Assembly (NCBI GenBank): GCA_902566725.1
Contig: CACFJZ010000001.1
Location: 1-64,000, forward strand
Source of the DNA: an uncultured marine group I thaumarchaeote
GTDB taxonomy: Archaea > Thermoproteota > Nitrososphaeria > Nitrososphaerales > Nitrosopumilaceae
Length of the DNA stretch: 64,000 nt
Reading direction: 5' to 3'
Every line of letters begins with the position of its first letter. Within the stretch, counting starts at the first letter, position 1. This document shows, piece after piece, positions 49,356 through 56,432 of this stretch. The notes beneath the pieces are model-generated. The model did not search any database. It saw only the letters and a list, made by a program, of their open reading frames with translations, and had not been told where the DNA came from. Both the position numbers and the translations under genes were made by a program.

Positions 49356-51065
49356 CTATGAAGGTAATATCATATCCTTTAATCCAGTTCCAGGTGCAAC
49401 AAATGGTAAAACATCTTCTTCAGGATCAATTGGGATGTCAATTACAGTTGCGACATCGCTGTTTAATCCATCTTTGATTGCTTTTTCAAGCTCATCCATT
49501 GATTGTGCACGTATTCCTTGTGCGCCGTATGATTCAGCTAATTTAACATAATCAGGACATTTCTTAAGATCAACACCAACCATTCTGCGGTCATAGAAAG
49601 TTCGCTGCCATTGTGCAACCATTCCTAATGAATAATTATTAATCAAGAATACAATTACAGGTAAGTCTTCTAAGACAGCAGTTGCAAGTGAATGTTCAGT
49701 CATGTTAAAGCTACCATCACCTGCAATGTCAACAACAGGTACATCAGGACGTGCAGTTTTTGCACCAATAGCAGCTGGAAATCCCCAACCCATAGTTCCT
49801 AAACCGGTAGAACTAAAGAAAGTTCCAGGATGTATGGCGTCAAAGAATAATGATGCCCACATTTGATGTTGTCCAACTTCAGTTGTAACAATAGATTCCT
49901 TAGGAAGTAATTCTCTTAATTTTCTAAGGATTTTTGCAGCACCCATTTCGCCAGGATGTAATTTTAAATTTTCACGCCAATATTGTTTTGTTTCTTTTAC
50001 ATGTTTTAACCAAGGATTGTCATCTGAAGGTCTAACAGCTTTATCCATCAATAATTTACCAAATATTCTCAATGAGGTACGTACATCACCTACTACGGCA
50101 ACAGAAGTTGTTTGATTCTTACCAATTTCTGCAGGATCAACATCCATATGAATAATCTTCAAGTTCTTTTCAAATTCTTCAAAAGTGCCAACAGAACGGT
50201 CTGAGAATCTTGTTCCAATTGCTAAAACACAATCAGCCTCAGTCATTAATTTATTAGCTTCAGCATGACCATGCATTCCAATTGGACCTAACGATAAAGG
50301 ATGGTCTTCAGGGAATGCACCTTTTCCTTTGAATGTAGTCACAACAGGAATCATTAGTAATTCAGCAATTGATTGTAATTCTGCAAATGCTGATGAAATA
50401 ATTACACCACCGCCTGCAAGAATAATTGGTTTTTGAGCAGATAACAATAATTCTACTGCACGTGCAGTATTTTGCATATCAGGATCAGTCCATGGATGAT
50501 AACCGGGTACTCTAACTTCATCAGGAAATGGAATGTTAGCTTCATTTTGTTGGACATCTTTTGGGATATCTAATAGAACAGGTCCTGGACGTCCAGTTTC
50601 AGCAATGTAAAATCCTTGTTTTACCATAGTTGGAATTTCTTCAGGAGTTCTAGGTTGATATGAATATTTTAAAGCAGGATTTGCCATACCGATAATATCA
50701 CTTTCTTGGAATGCATCTTTTCCAATCATTGCCACAGGTACTTGTCCAGTAACTGCAACCATTGGAGCTGAATCTGCCTGAGCAGTTGCAATTCCAGTTA
50801 AGAGATTTGTTGCACCAGGTCCAGAAGTTGCAAAACATACACCAGGTTTTCTGCTAACTCTACCAAAACCATCTGCCATATGAGCAGCAGATTGTTCATG
50901 TCTTACCAAAATATGACGAATGTTACTTTTTCCCAATTCATCATACATTGGAAGGTTCGCACCTCCCGGTAGACCGAAGACTTCCTTTACTCCTTCTTTT
51001 TCCAATGCTTTCATAAGCGCAGTTGCGCCGATCATAGTTTCATTCATTTTATTATTATCACTCAT
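49356..51065 (-). CDS. ilvB: Acetolactate synthase large (catalytic) subunit
   Basis: ThDP- and FAD-dependent enzyme making 2-acetolactate from pyruvate, the first shared step of valine, leucine and isoleucine synthesis. The 569-residue protein has the catalytic Glu region 'HILVRHEQSAAHMADG', 'GVCFATSGPGATNLLTGIA', the ThDP/Mg motif 'GDGSFNMTEHSLATAVLEDL' and C-terminal 'GMVAQWQRTFYDRRM'. It is the first gene of the operon; a short branched-chain-rich reading frame lies 33 bases upstream (51099-51161). Confidence 0.97.
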   Translation of the reverse strand: MSDNNKMNETMIGATALMKALEKEGVKEVFGLPGGANLPMYDELGKSNIRHILVRHEQSAAHMADGFGRVSRKPGVCFATSGPGATNLLTGIATAQADSAPMVAVTGQVPVAMIGKDAFQESDIIGMANPALKYSYQPRTPEEIPTMVKQGFYIAETGRPGPVLLDIPKDVQQNEANIPFPDEVRVPGYHPWTDPDMQNTARAVELLLSAQKPIILAGGGVIISSAFAELQSIAELLMIPVVTTFKGKGAFPEDHPLSLGPIGMHGHAEANKLMTEADCVLAIGTRFSDRSVGTFEEFEKNLKIIHMDVDPAEIGKNQTTSVAVVGDVRTSLRIFGKLLMDKAVRPSDDNPWLKHVKETKQYWRENLKLHPGEMGAAKILRKLRELLPKESIVTTEVGQHQMWASLFFDAIHPGTFFSSTGLGTMGWGFPAAIGAKTARPDVPVVDIAGDGSFNMTEHSLATAVLEDLPVIVFLINNYSLGMVAQWQRTFYDRRMVGVDLKKCPDYVKLAESYGAQGIRAQSMDELEKAIKDGLNSDVATVIDIPIDPEEDVLPFVAPGTGLKDMILPS

Positions 51066-51084
51066 AATCCTAATTTAATCGTGT

Positions 51085-51144
51085 AATTGGCTGTATGTCT
51101 ACAGCAGCAGGTCAACTAGCAAGGTAATACCAAAAGTGCCAATT
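51085..51144 (-). promoter_or_regulatory. Possible attenuator-like alternative stems in the ilvB leader
   Basis: Two helices can form in the ilvB leader RNA and cannot both exist in full. Helix 1 pairs GCCAATT (plus 51085-51091 in complement) with AATTGGC (51138-51144), 7 bp. Helix 2 is a 6-bp hairpin GCTGTA-GACA-TACAGC (arms 51090-51095 and 51100-51105). They share bases 51090-51091. The hairpin contains the UAG stop of the short leader frame, so a ribosome there would influence it. Pairing is seen in sequence; any regulatory role is inferred. Confidence 0.35.
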
Positions 51145-51161
51145 GTTGCTTGTTGTTGCAT
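51099..51161 (-). CDS. Putative branched-chain leader peptide upstream of ilvB (20 aa)
   Basis: An ATG frame of 20 codons on the minus strand, starting MQQQ and ending ITLLVDLLL before UAG; seven of the last nine residues are Ile, Leu or Val, the end-products of the operon it precedes. A TATA element (51189-51194) is centred about 30 nt before this ATG. The frame is also open from an upstream ATG at 51197 (32 codons). Its stop is 33 bases from the ilvB start. This looks like an attenuator leader, but such peptides are not established in archaea and chance cannot be excluded. Confidence 0.35.
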   Translation of the reverse strand: MQQQATIGTFGITLLVDLLL

Positions 51162-51188
51162 AGTAAATTCAAAATTAGGAGATGCACC

Positions 51189-51194
51189 TATAAA
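51189..51194. promoter_or_regulatory. TATA element between the ilv operon and the 51221 gene
   Basis: TATAAA (TTTATA on the minus strand, preceded there by the purine-rich AAAAAGGAATG, a plausible BRE). Its centre lies about 30 nt from the leader-peptide ATG at 51161 and about 30 nt from the ATG at 51221. One element could therefore serve both directions. Confidence 0.45.
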
Positions 51195-51220
51195 CATTCC
51201 TTTTTGAGAAATGGTATAAC

Positions 51221-51625
51221 ATGTCAGAGCAAGAAGAAATTATCAGAATCATTGAGACATTCTTTGAGATTGGGAAATCAAAAAAACTAGAGATTCTAAA
51301 AGACATTCAAGTGAATGATTCATCATTTTCAAGTTTTAGTGATGTTCCACCATATGATCTAAAAGACTATGCAACAACTATAGCATTAGAAGAATTACGA
51401 TTTGTCAGCATATCAGACTATGATTATAAAATAAACAATACCAAAATAAGCATATTTGGAGATACTGCAGTAGTTGCTTTAGAATTAGTTCAAAAAGGAA
51501 TGCTTGTGGATAACAAAGCATTCACAGGAGAACATATTACAATTGGAGGAAGAGCAACCTTTGTCTTAATTAAAAAGCCAACATGGAAAATAGTCCATAT
51601 TCATTTGTCAAAGTTAGATAATTAG
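51221..51625 (+). CDS. SnoaL/NTF2-like protein
   Basis: A 134-residue single-domain protein with the NTF2-like pattern: an N-terminal helix (EEIIRIIETFFEIGKSKKLE), an early 'FSSFSDVPPYDLKDY' segment, then strands 'TKISIFGDTAVVALELVQKG' and 'GGRATFVLIKKPTWKIVHIH'. Relatives of SnoaL and ketosteroid isomerase bind varied small molecules; the substrate is unknown. It is divergent from the ilv operon and overlaps the convergent aldolase gene by 4 bases. Confidence 0.78.
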   Translation: MSEQEEIIRIIETFFEIGKSKKLEILKDIQVNDSSFSSFSDVPPYDLKDYATTIALEELRFVSISDYDYKINNTKISIFGDTAVVALELVQKGMLVDNKAFTGEHITIGGRATFVLIKKPTWKIVHIHLSKLDN

Positions 51626-52524
51626 TTACGTTTTTTTGATTTTTTATTAGAGTTCTTTTTTTGTTTGTTGTTTTGTTTGTTGTTTTGTTTGTTGTTTTGT
51701 TTGTTGTTTTGTTTGTTGTTTTTTGATTTTTGATTTGGTTTACCAGACAATTGTTTGTATAATGCAAATGCTTGATCAGCATTGTTACTTCCATGTACTA
51801 TTGAATGAACTGCTTTAATCATTGCAACAGGGTTTTCAGATTGCCAAATATTACGTCCCATATCTACACCAACTGCACCTGCTTTTAGAGCATCATAAGT
51901 TAGTTTTAGAGCATCTTTTTCAGGGATTTTTTTGCCACCTGCAATTATTATTGGAACAGGACATGAATTTACAACTTTTTCAAAGTTTTCACAATAGTAT
52001 GTTTTAACAATATGTGCGCCTTGTTCAGCAGCTGTCCTACATGCAAGGGAAAGATATCGAGCATCTTTGGTTCCTATTTCTTTTCCTACAGCTGTTACAG
52101 CTAAAACAGGAATTCCATATTCTTCAGCTTCATTAACTAACTTTCCAAGATTTACAATTGTTTGATATTCATATTTTGAGCCAACAAATATTGACATTGC
52201 AACTGCAGAAACATTTAGTCGTAAAGCATCTTTTATGCTGACGGTAATATCCTCTTGAGATAGATCTTCACCAATAATGCTAGTACCTCCAGAAACACGT
52301 AATACGATAGGTACAGGATAATCAGGATTTACAGAAGTTCTTAATGCACCACGAGTAATCATTAATGAATCACAATGCTTTGCCAATGGAGCGATTGTTT
52401 TTTTCAGGTCTTCTAGTTTTTCAGTTGGTCCTAAGAAATAACCATGATCAACTGCAAGCATTAATGCACGATTATCTGCAGGAGTGATTATTCTTGCAAT
52501 TCTATTTTTTAAGCCCCAGTCCAT
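51622..52524 (-). CDS. Class I aldolase (DhnA/FbaB/LsrF-like) with a repeat-encoded basic tail
   Basis: A TIM-barrel class I aldolase of the archaeal DhnA type, possible substrates being fructose-1,6-bisphosphate or the shikimate precursor made by ADH synthase. The core (about 1-255) has 'LMLAVDHGYFLGP', the Schiff-base Lys in 'HIVKTYYCENF' and 'VGVDMGRNIWQSENP'. The last ~45 residues are an Asn/Lys/Gln tail with repeated NNKQ units from a 12-bp tandem repeat. I use ATG at 52524 (MDWGLKNRI); upstream residues to the TTG at 52578 overlap the next gene. Family relatives normally end soon after the barrel. Confidence 0.85.
   Translation of the reverse strand: MDWGLKNRIARIITPADNRALMLAVDHGYFLGPTEKLEDLKKTIAPLAKHCDSLMITRGALRTSVNPDYPVPIVLRVSGGTSIIGEDLSQEDITVSIKDALRLNVSAVAMSIFVGSKYEYQTIVNLGKLVNEAEEYGIPVLAVTAVGKEIGTKDARYLSLACRTAAEQGAHIVKTYYCENFEKVVNSCPVPIIIAGGKKIPEKDALKLTYDALKAGAVGVDMGRNIWQSENPVAMIKAVHSIVHGSNNADQAFALYKQLSGKPNQKSKNNKQNNKQNNKQNNKQNNKQKKNSNKKSKKRN
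51663..51722 (-). repeat. Five perfect tandem copies of a 12-bp unit in the aldolase gene
   Basis: The unit gtttgttgtttt occurs five times in a row with no mismatch (60 bp). It encodes the K-Q-N-N repeat of the aldolase tail. The unit length is a multiple of three, so copy-number slippage keeps the frame. Confidence 0.95.
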
Positions 52525-52567
52525 TTTCTTATTTTGTTGAAAAAAAATTGCCTTTCTTAAGCCTTTC

Positions 52568-53596
52568 TTAGTTCTCAATAATTATTTTCATGGCATTATC
52601 GCCAGTTTTTGCATGTTCAAATGCTTTTTGGGATTCCTCTAAGGAATATTTGTGAGTGATGAGAGATTTTACATCAACATTTCCTGACGATATTAATTCA
52701 AGAGCTTCTTTTGTGTCATGATCAGATGCAGCATAAGTTGTGACGATACTAATTTCTTTAGAATAAACAAGACTCATATCAATTTCAGTGGTTGCACCTT
52801 TATTTGGCACACCAAACATTACAACGGTTCCACCTTTTCTTACAAGTTTTAGAGCATCCTGAAATGCATGTAAGCTACTAGTTGCAACTATTGCAACATC
52901 AACACCAATACTTGTTTCATCGTGAATTTTTTCTGCTAATTTAGGATCATCAGAACGAATTGACGTGACATTGAATTTTTTTACAAAATCTAGTCTAAAG
53001 TCATTTAAGTCCATACAGAATATTTTTGAGAAACCAAATGATTTAGCAAGTAAAACATGCATCATGCCAGTTGGACCAACACCCAATATTGCAGCCGTAT
53101 CATTTTTTTGATATTTGAACTTGGACCAAGCACGAACACAGCATGCAAATGGTTCAATTAAAGCAGCTTCTTCATAGGATACATGTTCAGGTAATTTCAA
53201 GACACCGCCATGAATTACATTCCATTCAGGTACAACGTAATTATCAGCAAGACCGCATGGGTTCAAATTTGATTCATAGTATTTTTTACACATAGTTTCA
53301 TTTCCATGACTGCATTCATGACAATCTTTTGAATAACATGCAACATGATGATGAGTAAAAACACGATCTCCTATTTTAAAATCAGAAATATTACTTCCAA
53401 TCTTTATAACTTCACCTGCAGGTTCATGACCTAACCGCATTGATGGTTGACCATATTTTCCAAATACTTTTTCAACATCAGAGCCACAAATTCCACATGA
53501 TTGCATTTTTATCAATAATTCATTAGGTTTTAAATCAGAGATATCAAAATCTTCTATTTCGATTTTTGAGTTACCTTTTACAACAGCTGCTTTCAT
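52568..53596 (-). CDS. Zinc-dependent alcohol dehydrogenase (MDR family)
   Basis: A 342-residue medium-chain dehydrogenase. Catalytic zinc ligands are Cys in 'CGICGSDVEKVFG' (about 34-46), His in 'RLGHEPAGE' and Glu in 'EEAALIEPFACCVRAW'; the structural-zinc lobe has CYSKDCHECSHGNETMC (about 88-105). The cofactor site is 'AAILGVGPTGMMHVLLAK' with the Rossmann GVGPTG. The substrate is unknown; sorbitol, threonine and other polyol dehydrogenases are relatives. It lies upstream of the aldolase on the same strand, so a joint sugar or polyol step is possible (inferred). Confidence 0.92.
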   Translation of the reverse strand: MKAAVVKGNSKIEIEDFDISDLKPNELLIKMQSCGICGSDVEKVFGKYGQPSMRLGHEPAGEVIKIGSNISDFKIGDRVFTHHHVACYSKDCHECSHGNETMCKKYYESNLNPCGLADNYVVPEWNVIHGGVLKLPEHVSYEEAALIEPFACCVRAWSKFKYQKNDTAAILGVGPTGMMHVLLAKSFGFSKIFCMDLNDFRLDFVKKFNVTSIRSDDPKLAEKIHDETSIGVDVAIVATSSLHAFQDALKLVRKGGTVVMFGVPNKGATTEIDMSLVYSKEISIVTTYAASDHDTKEALELISSGNVDVKSLITHKYSLEESQKAFEHAKTGDNAMKIIIEN

Positions 53597-53620
53597 GTTA
53601 GATGATAATTTTTTCTATAT

Positions 53621-53917
53621 TTATACACCGAGGATTTTTTTGAGCATTACTCTATAATCAACCTCAGATTTTTCACTTCCTGATGCGGGCAGGGCAAAAA
53701 CTAAAGGTGTAGACTTTTCTGCACGTAATTTTGTTAGTTGATCATTGATTTTTTCAGTTAAATCATCACTTACAAGAACAAGACCAACTTCAGAATCATT
53801 GTATAATTTTTTGATTTCGTCAAAGGCATCTTCGGGGGATTCTACAATTTTACCTTGAACTCCAGCAAGTTGGAAACTAGTAACAAAGACTCGACTTCCA
53901 ACAGTGATTACCTTCAT
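53621..53917 (-). CDS. atpF: A/V-type ATP synthase subunit F
   Basis: A 98-residue subunit of the central stalk of the A-type ATPase: 'KVITVGSRVFVTSFQLAGVQ' and the C-terminal 'SEVDYRVMLKKILGV' match the family. I use ATG at 53917; an ATG 17 codons upstream adds MFEFFETVKLHVL, which does not fit the family's start, and a TTTAAC element is centred about 27 nt before 53917. The other ATPase subunits are not nearby; the gene is isolated here. Confidence 0.9.
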   Translation of the reverse strand: MKVITVGSRVFVTSFQLAGVQGKIVESPEDAFDEIKKLYNDSEVGLVLVSDDLTEKINDQLTKLRAEKSTPLVFALPASGSEKSEVDYRVMLKKILGV

Positions 53918-53987
53918 TAAATCGACTCTTAAGACATGCAATTTAACCGTTTCAAAAAATTCAAACATTACTAAATAAAATAATAGT

Positions 53988-54182
53988 ATGGAAGACCCAA
54001 AAGAGATCGACTCAGTCTATTGGGATGAAGAGAGTAAATCATGGAAGACAGAGAAGATCACAGTAGAAGAGTACCATGGATTTACAGAATGCCGATATTG
54101 CCAGAGTCCAATGTCACATAATGTAAAAACAAATGGTGAATTCAAGGTTGTTTATGTTAGATGCAGATGTTCTAGAAGTTAA
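53988..54182 (+). CDS. Small zinc-ribbon-like protein of unknown function (64 aa)
   Basis: A 64-residue protein with 'ECRYCQSPMSHNV' (C-x2-C) and 'VVYVRCRCSRS' (C-x-C), so a single zinc site is possible. The N-terminus is acidic, with 'YWDEESKSWKTEKITVEEY'. It is divergent from atpF and overlaps the convergent gene by 4 bases. Function unknown. Confidence 0.7.
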   Translation: MEDPKEIDSVYWDEESKSWKTEKITVEEYHGFTECRYCQSPMSHNVKTNGEFKVVYVRCRCSRS

Positions 54183-54739
54183 CTACAGTTTCTGATACAG
54201 ATGAATGCAATTTCCTGAGTTCCTTCCATACCATGTCGATTTGGAACTATACCAACTCTATATTGCATTTCTTCATCATATTCAATATCAAACTGAGTTG
54301 TCAATGTAACTGCTTTTTGAGGTTCTAAATCAATCAATGATAATTCACTATCGCCGTATCCAACAAATGTTGGGCTGTAACGTGTGTTTGAATCATCATA
54401 AAGATGAAGTTGACCGCCAGTTAATCTAACAATCTCACTTCCCTTATTTTCAGCAGTTACCTGAATTTGAAAATACGTGTGTTCAGGTTTTTCATTCGAA
54501 GCCTCGATTAGTCCTCTATCAATTTCAGCTTGTTCAGCTATTTTGAATTCTTTAGTTTTTTCAAGATATTCAAAGTTTGCAACATATTGAATGTCAAACA
54601 TGATATCACCAACTTGTATTGGTTCTCCAAAGTTGGATACCTTAACATCAGTTAGAACTTCATCAGAATAGAAAAGAAAAGAGATACCAATTACTGTTAA
54701 TATTGCTCCAATTACAATAACTCCGCCGATTCTAACCAA
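54179..54739 (-). CDS. Membrane-anchored DUF4352-like protein
   Basis: A 186-residue protein with an N-terminal membrane anchor (IGGVIVIGAILTVIGISFLF, about residues 4-23) and an extracytoplasmic immunoglobulin-like beta domain: 'GDIMFDIQYVANFEYLEKTK', 'TYFQIQVTAENKGSEIVRL' and 'FDIEYDEEMQYRVGIVPNR', the pattern of DUF4352 (telomere-repeat-binding-factor-2-like) domains of secreted proteins. The start is TTG at 54739. It follows the cupredoxin gene by 17 bases on the same strand; both are likely surface proteins. Confidence 0.82.
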   Translation of the reverse strand: MVRIGGVIVIGAILTVIGISFLFYSDEVLTDVKVSNFGEPIQVGDIMFDIQYVANFEYLEKTKEFKIAEQAEIDRGLIEASNEKPEHTYFQIQVTAENKGSEIVRLTGGQLHLYDDSNTRYSPTFVGYGDSELSLIDLEPQKAVTLTTQFDIEYDEEMQYRVGIVPNRHGMEGTQEIAFICIRNCS

Positions 54740-54756
54740 TCTAACTTTTAATCAGT

Positions 54757-55710
54757 TTATTCGACTATAATTGTACCTTCCATCCATGGATGGACCATAC
54801 AGAAGTAAGTGTAAGTTCCTGCATCAGATAATGTTACAGAATAACTTGCATTTGCCATAATTAGACTTGTATCAAATACACCATCAGGGCCATCTGCTGC
54901 AGAACCGCTAGTAGATGTGTGTGGTGCAGTATCAGTGTTCGAGAAGGTTACTGTTCCGCCTGCTGCAATTGTAACTGTAGATGGAGTGTAACATTCAGTA
55001 GCTTCACATCCTGGTGCTCCAGAACCTGCGACTGGTTCAACAGTTGCTTCCATTGGAGCCTTTGCGGCAGCTGCTTCAGCTGCTGCTTTCTCTGCTGCTG
55101 CTTTCTCTGCTGCTGCGTTCTCTGCTGCTGCTTTCTCTGCTGCTGCGGCTTCTGCTGCTTCTGCTGCCATCATTGCTTCATGTTCTTTAGAATCTTCAGA
55201 GTGACCCATAGAGTGTCCTCCAGATTTGTAACCTTCACCGAAAATCATAACTTTTTGAGAGTTTGCCATAAAATCAATTGTTAATCGTTTTCCTACTTGA
55301 GTGAATTCAACTTCTTCACCATCAATTGTTACAAAGTATGCTCCATCTTCAAATGGAGTAACTGCATCATCTGTTACTGTAATTGTTAATTGTCCGTCTA
55401 GTCTAGAGTCCATCATAATTTTTACTGCATTGTGATGTTCATCTTGAGAAATAGAATCAACTATACCACCTCTGATTGTATATTTCAAATTCTCACTTGA
55501 GGAAGTTTGAGGTGCTGCCTGTGGAGCCATGCTAGGTGTTGGTGCAGGTGCTGCTGCAGGAGCTGGTGGTGGAGAATATGTTTGTGCAGGTGCTGCAACA
55601 CTTGGTGCTGTTGGAGCAGTGTCTGCTTGCAAAAGTCCACCCATTAAAGCGATCATTGCTGCAGCAAAAGCGATTGAGAATATTACACCAAATTTGTCTG
55701 CAGATGTCAT
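54757..55710 (-). CDS. Membrane-anchored cupredoxin (blue copper protein)
   Basis: A 317-residue exported protein with a signal anchor (GVIFSIAFAAAMIALMGGLL, about 8-27), a Pro/Ala-rich stretch, a first beta domain (about 75-165), an Ala/Glu/Lys coiled linker of repeated 'EKAAAE' units (about 180-215) and a C-terminal plastocyanin domain. Copper ligands are His in PHTS (about 261), Cys-x2-His-x2-Met in CMVHPWM (about 302-308). Thaumarchaea use many such proteins as electron carriers in place of cytochrome c; a role in ammonia oxidation or respiration is inferred. A TATA element is near 55733-55738. Confidence 0.92.
   Translation of the reverse strand: MTSADKFGVIFSIAFAAAMIALMGGLLQADTAPTAPSVAAPAQTYSPPPAPAAAPAPTPSMAPQAAPQTSSSENLKYTIRGGIVDSISQDEHHNAVKIMMDSRLDGQLTITVTDDAVTPFEDGAYFVTIDGEEVEFTQVGKRLTIDFMANSQKVMIFGEGYKSGGHSMGHSEDSKEHEAMMAAEAAEAAAAEKAAAENAAAEKAAAEKAAAEAAAAKAPMEATVEPVAGSGAPGCEATECYTPSTVTIAAGGTVTFSNTDTAPHTSTSGSAADGPDGVFDTSLIMANASYSVTLSDAGTYTYFCMVHPWMEGTIIVE
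55076..55150 (-). repeat. 15-bp tandem repeat coding for EKAAA units in the cupredoxin
   Basis: Near-identical copies of tctgctgctgctttc occur about four to five times with few mismatches. They code for the Ala-rich coiled linker of the cupredoxin and make length variation by slippage likely. Confidence 0.7.
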
Positions 55711-55732
55711 GTCTTGTCATTTTTCTAGGTAA

Positions 55733-55738
55733 TTTAAA
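55733..55738 (-). promoter_or_regulatory. TATA element of the cupredoxin gene
   Basis: Minus-strand TTTAAA centred about 25-26 nt before the ATG at 55710. The plus-strand gene at 55794 has its own TTTATT at 55765-55770, also about 26 nt from its ATG. Inferred by spacing. Confidence 0.4.
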
Positions 55739-55793
55739 TATCTAATGATCTTGCCTAAACTAGATTTATTTGCGCATGTTTTGAGAATATGAC

Positions 55794-56096
55794 ATGGCAG
55801 AAGTTGATTCAAGTAAGAAAGTCTATCTTTTCCTTCATGGAAGAATGGACTTGCATGAGAAAATGCTGAATTCATTAGAAAGTAATGGATTTCAAAAAGA
55901 CAATGCAATCATGGGCAATCCAAAACAAGCAGGCGAAGTTGGAGACTATATGGTGCAGTTATGGCCACCAGGACCAAACCCTAACCATATCAAAGTTCAA
56001 CAAATTACTGCAGTAGAAGAATGTGAGCCAGAAGGAATGATTGGGGTTTGGAAAGGAGTTTCCAAAGAAGATCTTTTTGAGATTAATCTAGAGTGA
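55794..56096 (+). CDS. Conserved protein of unknown function (100 aa)
   Basis: A 100-residue protein with 'KKVYLFLHGRMDLHEKMLNS', 'QAGEVGDYMVQLWPPGPNPN' and a C-terminal 'GMIGVWKGVSKEDLFEI'. No signal peptide or metal motif is seen. A TTTATT element about 26 nt before the ATG suggests a leaderless mRNA. Its stop abuts the stop of the convergent SWIM gene with no spacer. Family not recognised. Confidence 0.7.
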   Translation: MAEVDSSKKVYLFLHGRMDLHEKMLNSLESNGFQKDNAIMGNPKQAGEVGDYMVQLWPPGPNPNHIKVQQITAVEECEPEGMIGVWKGVSKEDLFEINLE

Positions 56097-56399
56097 TTAT
56101 AAATCACTTACAATTCCAGAAATGAATGATTCGTATTCATCGTCATTGAATTCGATAATTTCAAATTTATTTTCTTTTTTTGCAAGAAATACAGATTCTA
56201 AATGATAGCAAGGAGAATTACTTTTAATCATTCCAAAATAATATCCAGAACATGAACAGAAATTGGATTGTGGATCAATCCAATGTTCTTTCTCTTTTCC
56301 AACGATAGTCCAGATTTCTCTTTGGCTGGGGTTAAAACGATGTAGTTTAACTCTTCTTTCAGTTACAACAGCATTAATCTTTTCTTGTTTAGTAGACAT
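56097..56399 (-). CDS. Small SWIM-type zinc-finger protein
   Basis: A 100-residue protein with a SWIM-like zinc site, C-x-C (CSC near residue 48-50) and a later C-x-H (CYH near 64-66), within 'HWIDPQSNFCSCSGYYFG'. SWIM domains bind DNA or proteins and occur in archaeal and bacterial recombination- or helicase-associated proteins; a close relative is found beside Rad51-type Shu complexes in eukaryotes (known family background). The partner here is unknown. It is divergent from the phosphoesterase gene. Confidence 0.75.
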   Translation of the reverse strand: MSTKQEKINAVVTERRVKLHRFNPSQREIWTIVGKEKEHWIDPQSNFCSCSGYYFGMIKSNSPCYHLESVFLAKKENKFEIIEFNDDEYESFISGIVSDL

Positions 56400-56432
56400 A
56401 AGGAATTAATCTAAGACAAACGTATAATCTTG

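Noticed and set aside
51663-51722. Regular repeats that might be a CRISPR array
   Set aside because: Units are 12 bp, contiguous and without spacers, and lie in frame inside the aldolase gene; this is a coding tandem repeat.
55076-55150. Satellite-like repeat as a mobile element or attachment site
   Set aside because: The 15-bp units are in frame inside the cupredoxin and code for its linker; no integrase or direct repeats flank it.
54919-55284. Cys-rich frame on the plus strand opposite the cupredoxin linker
   Set aside because: It is the complement of the Ala/Glu/Lys repeat; the minus-strand protein has a signal anchor and intact copper ligands.
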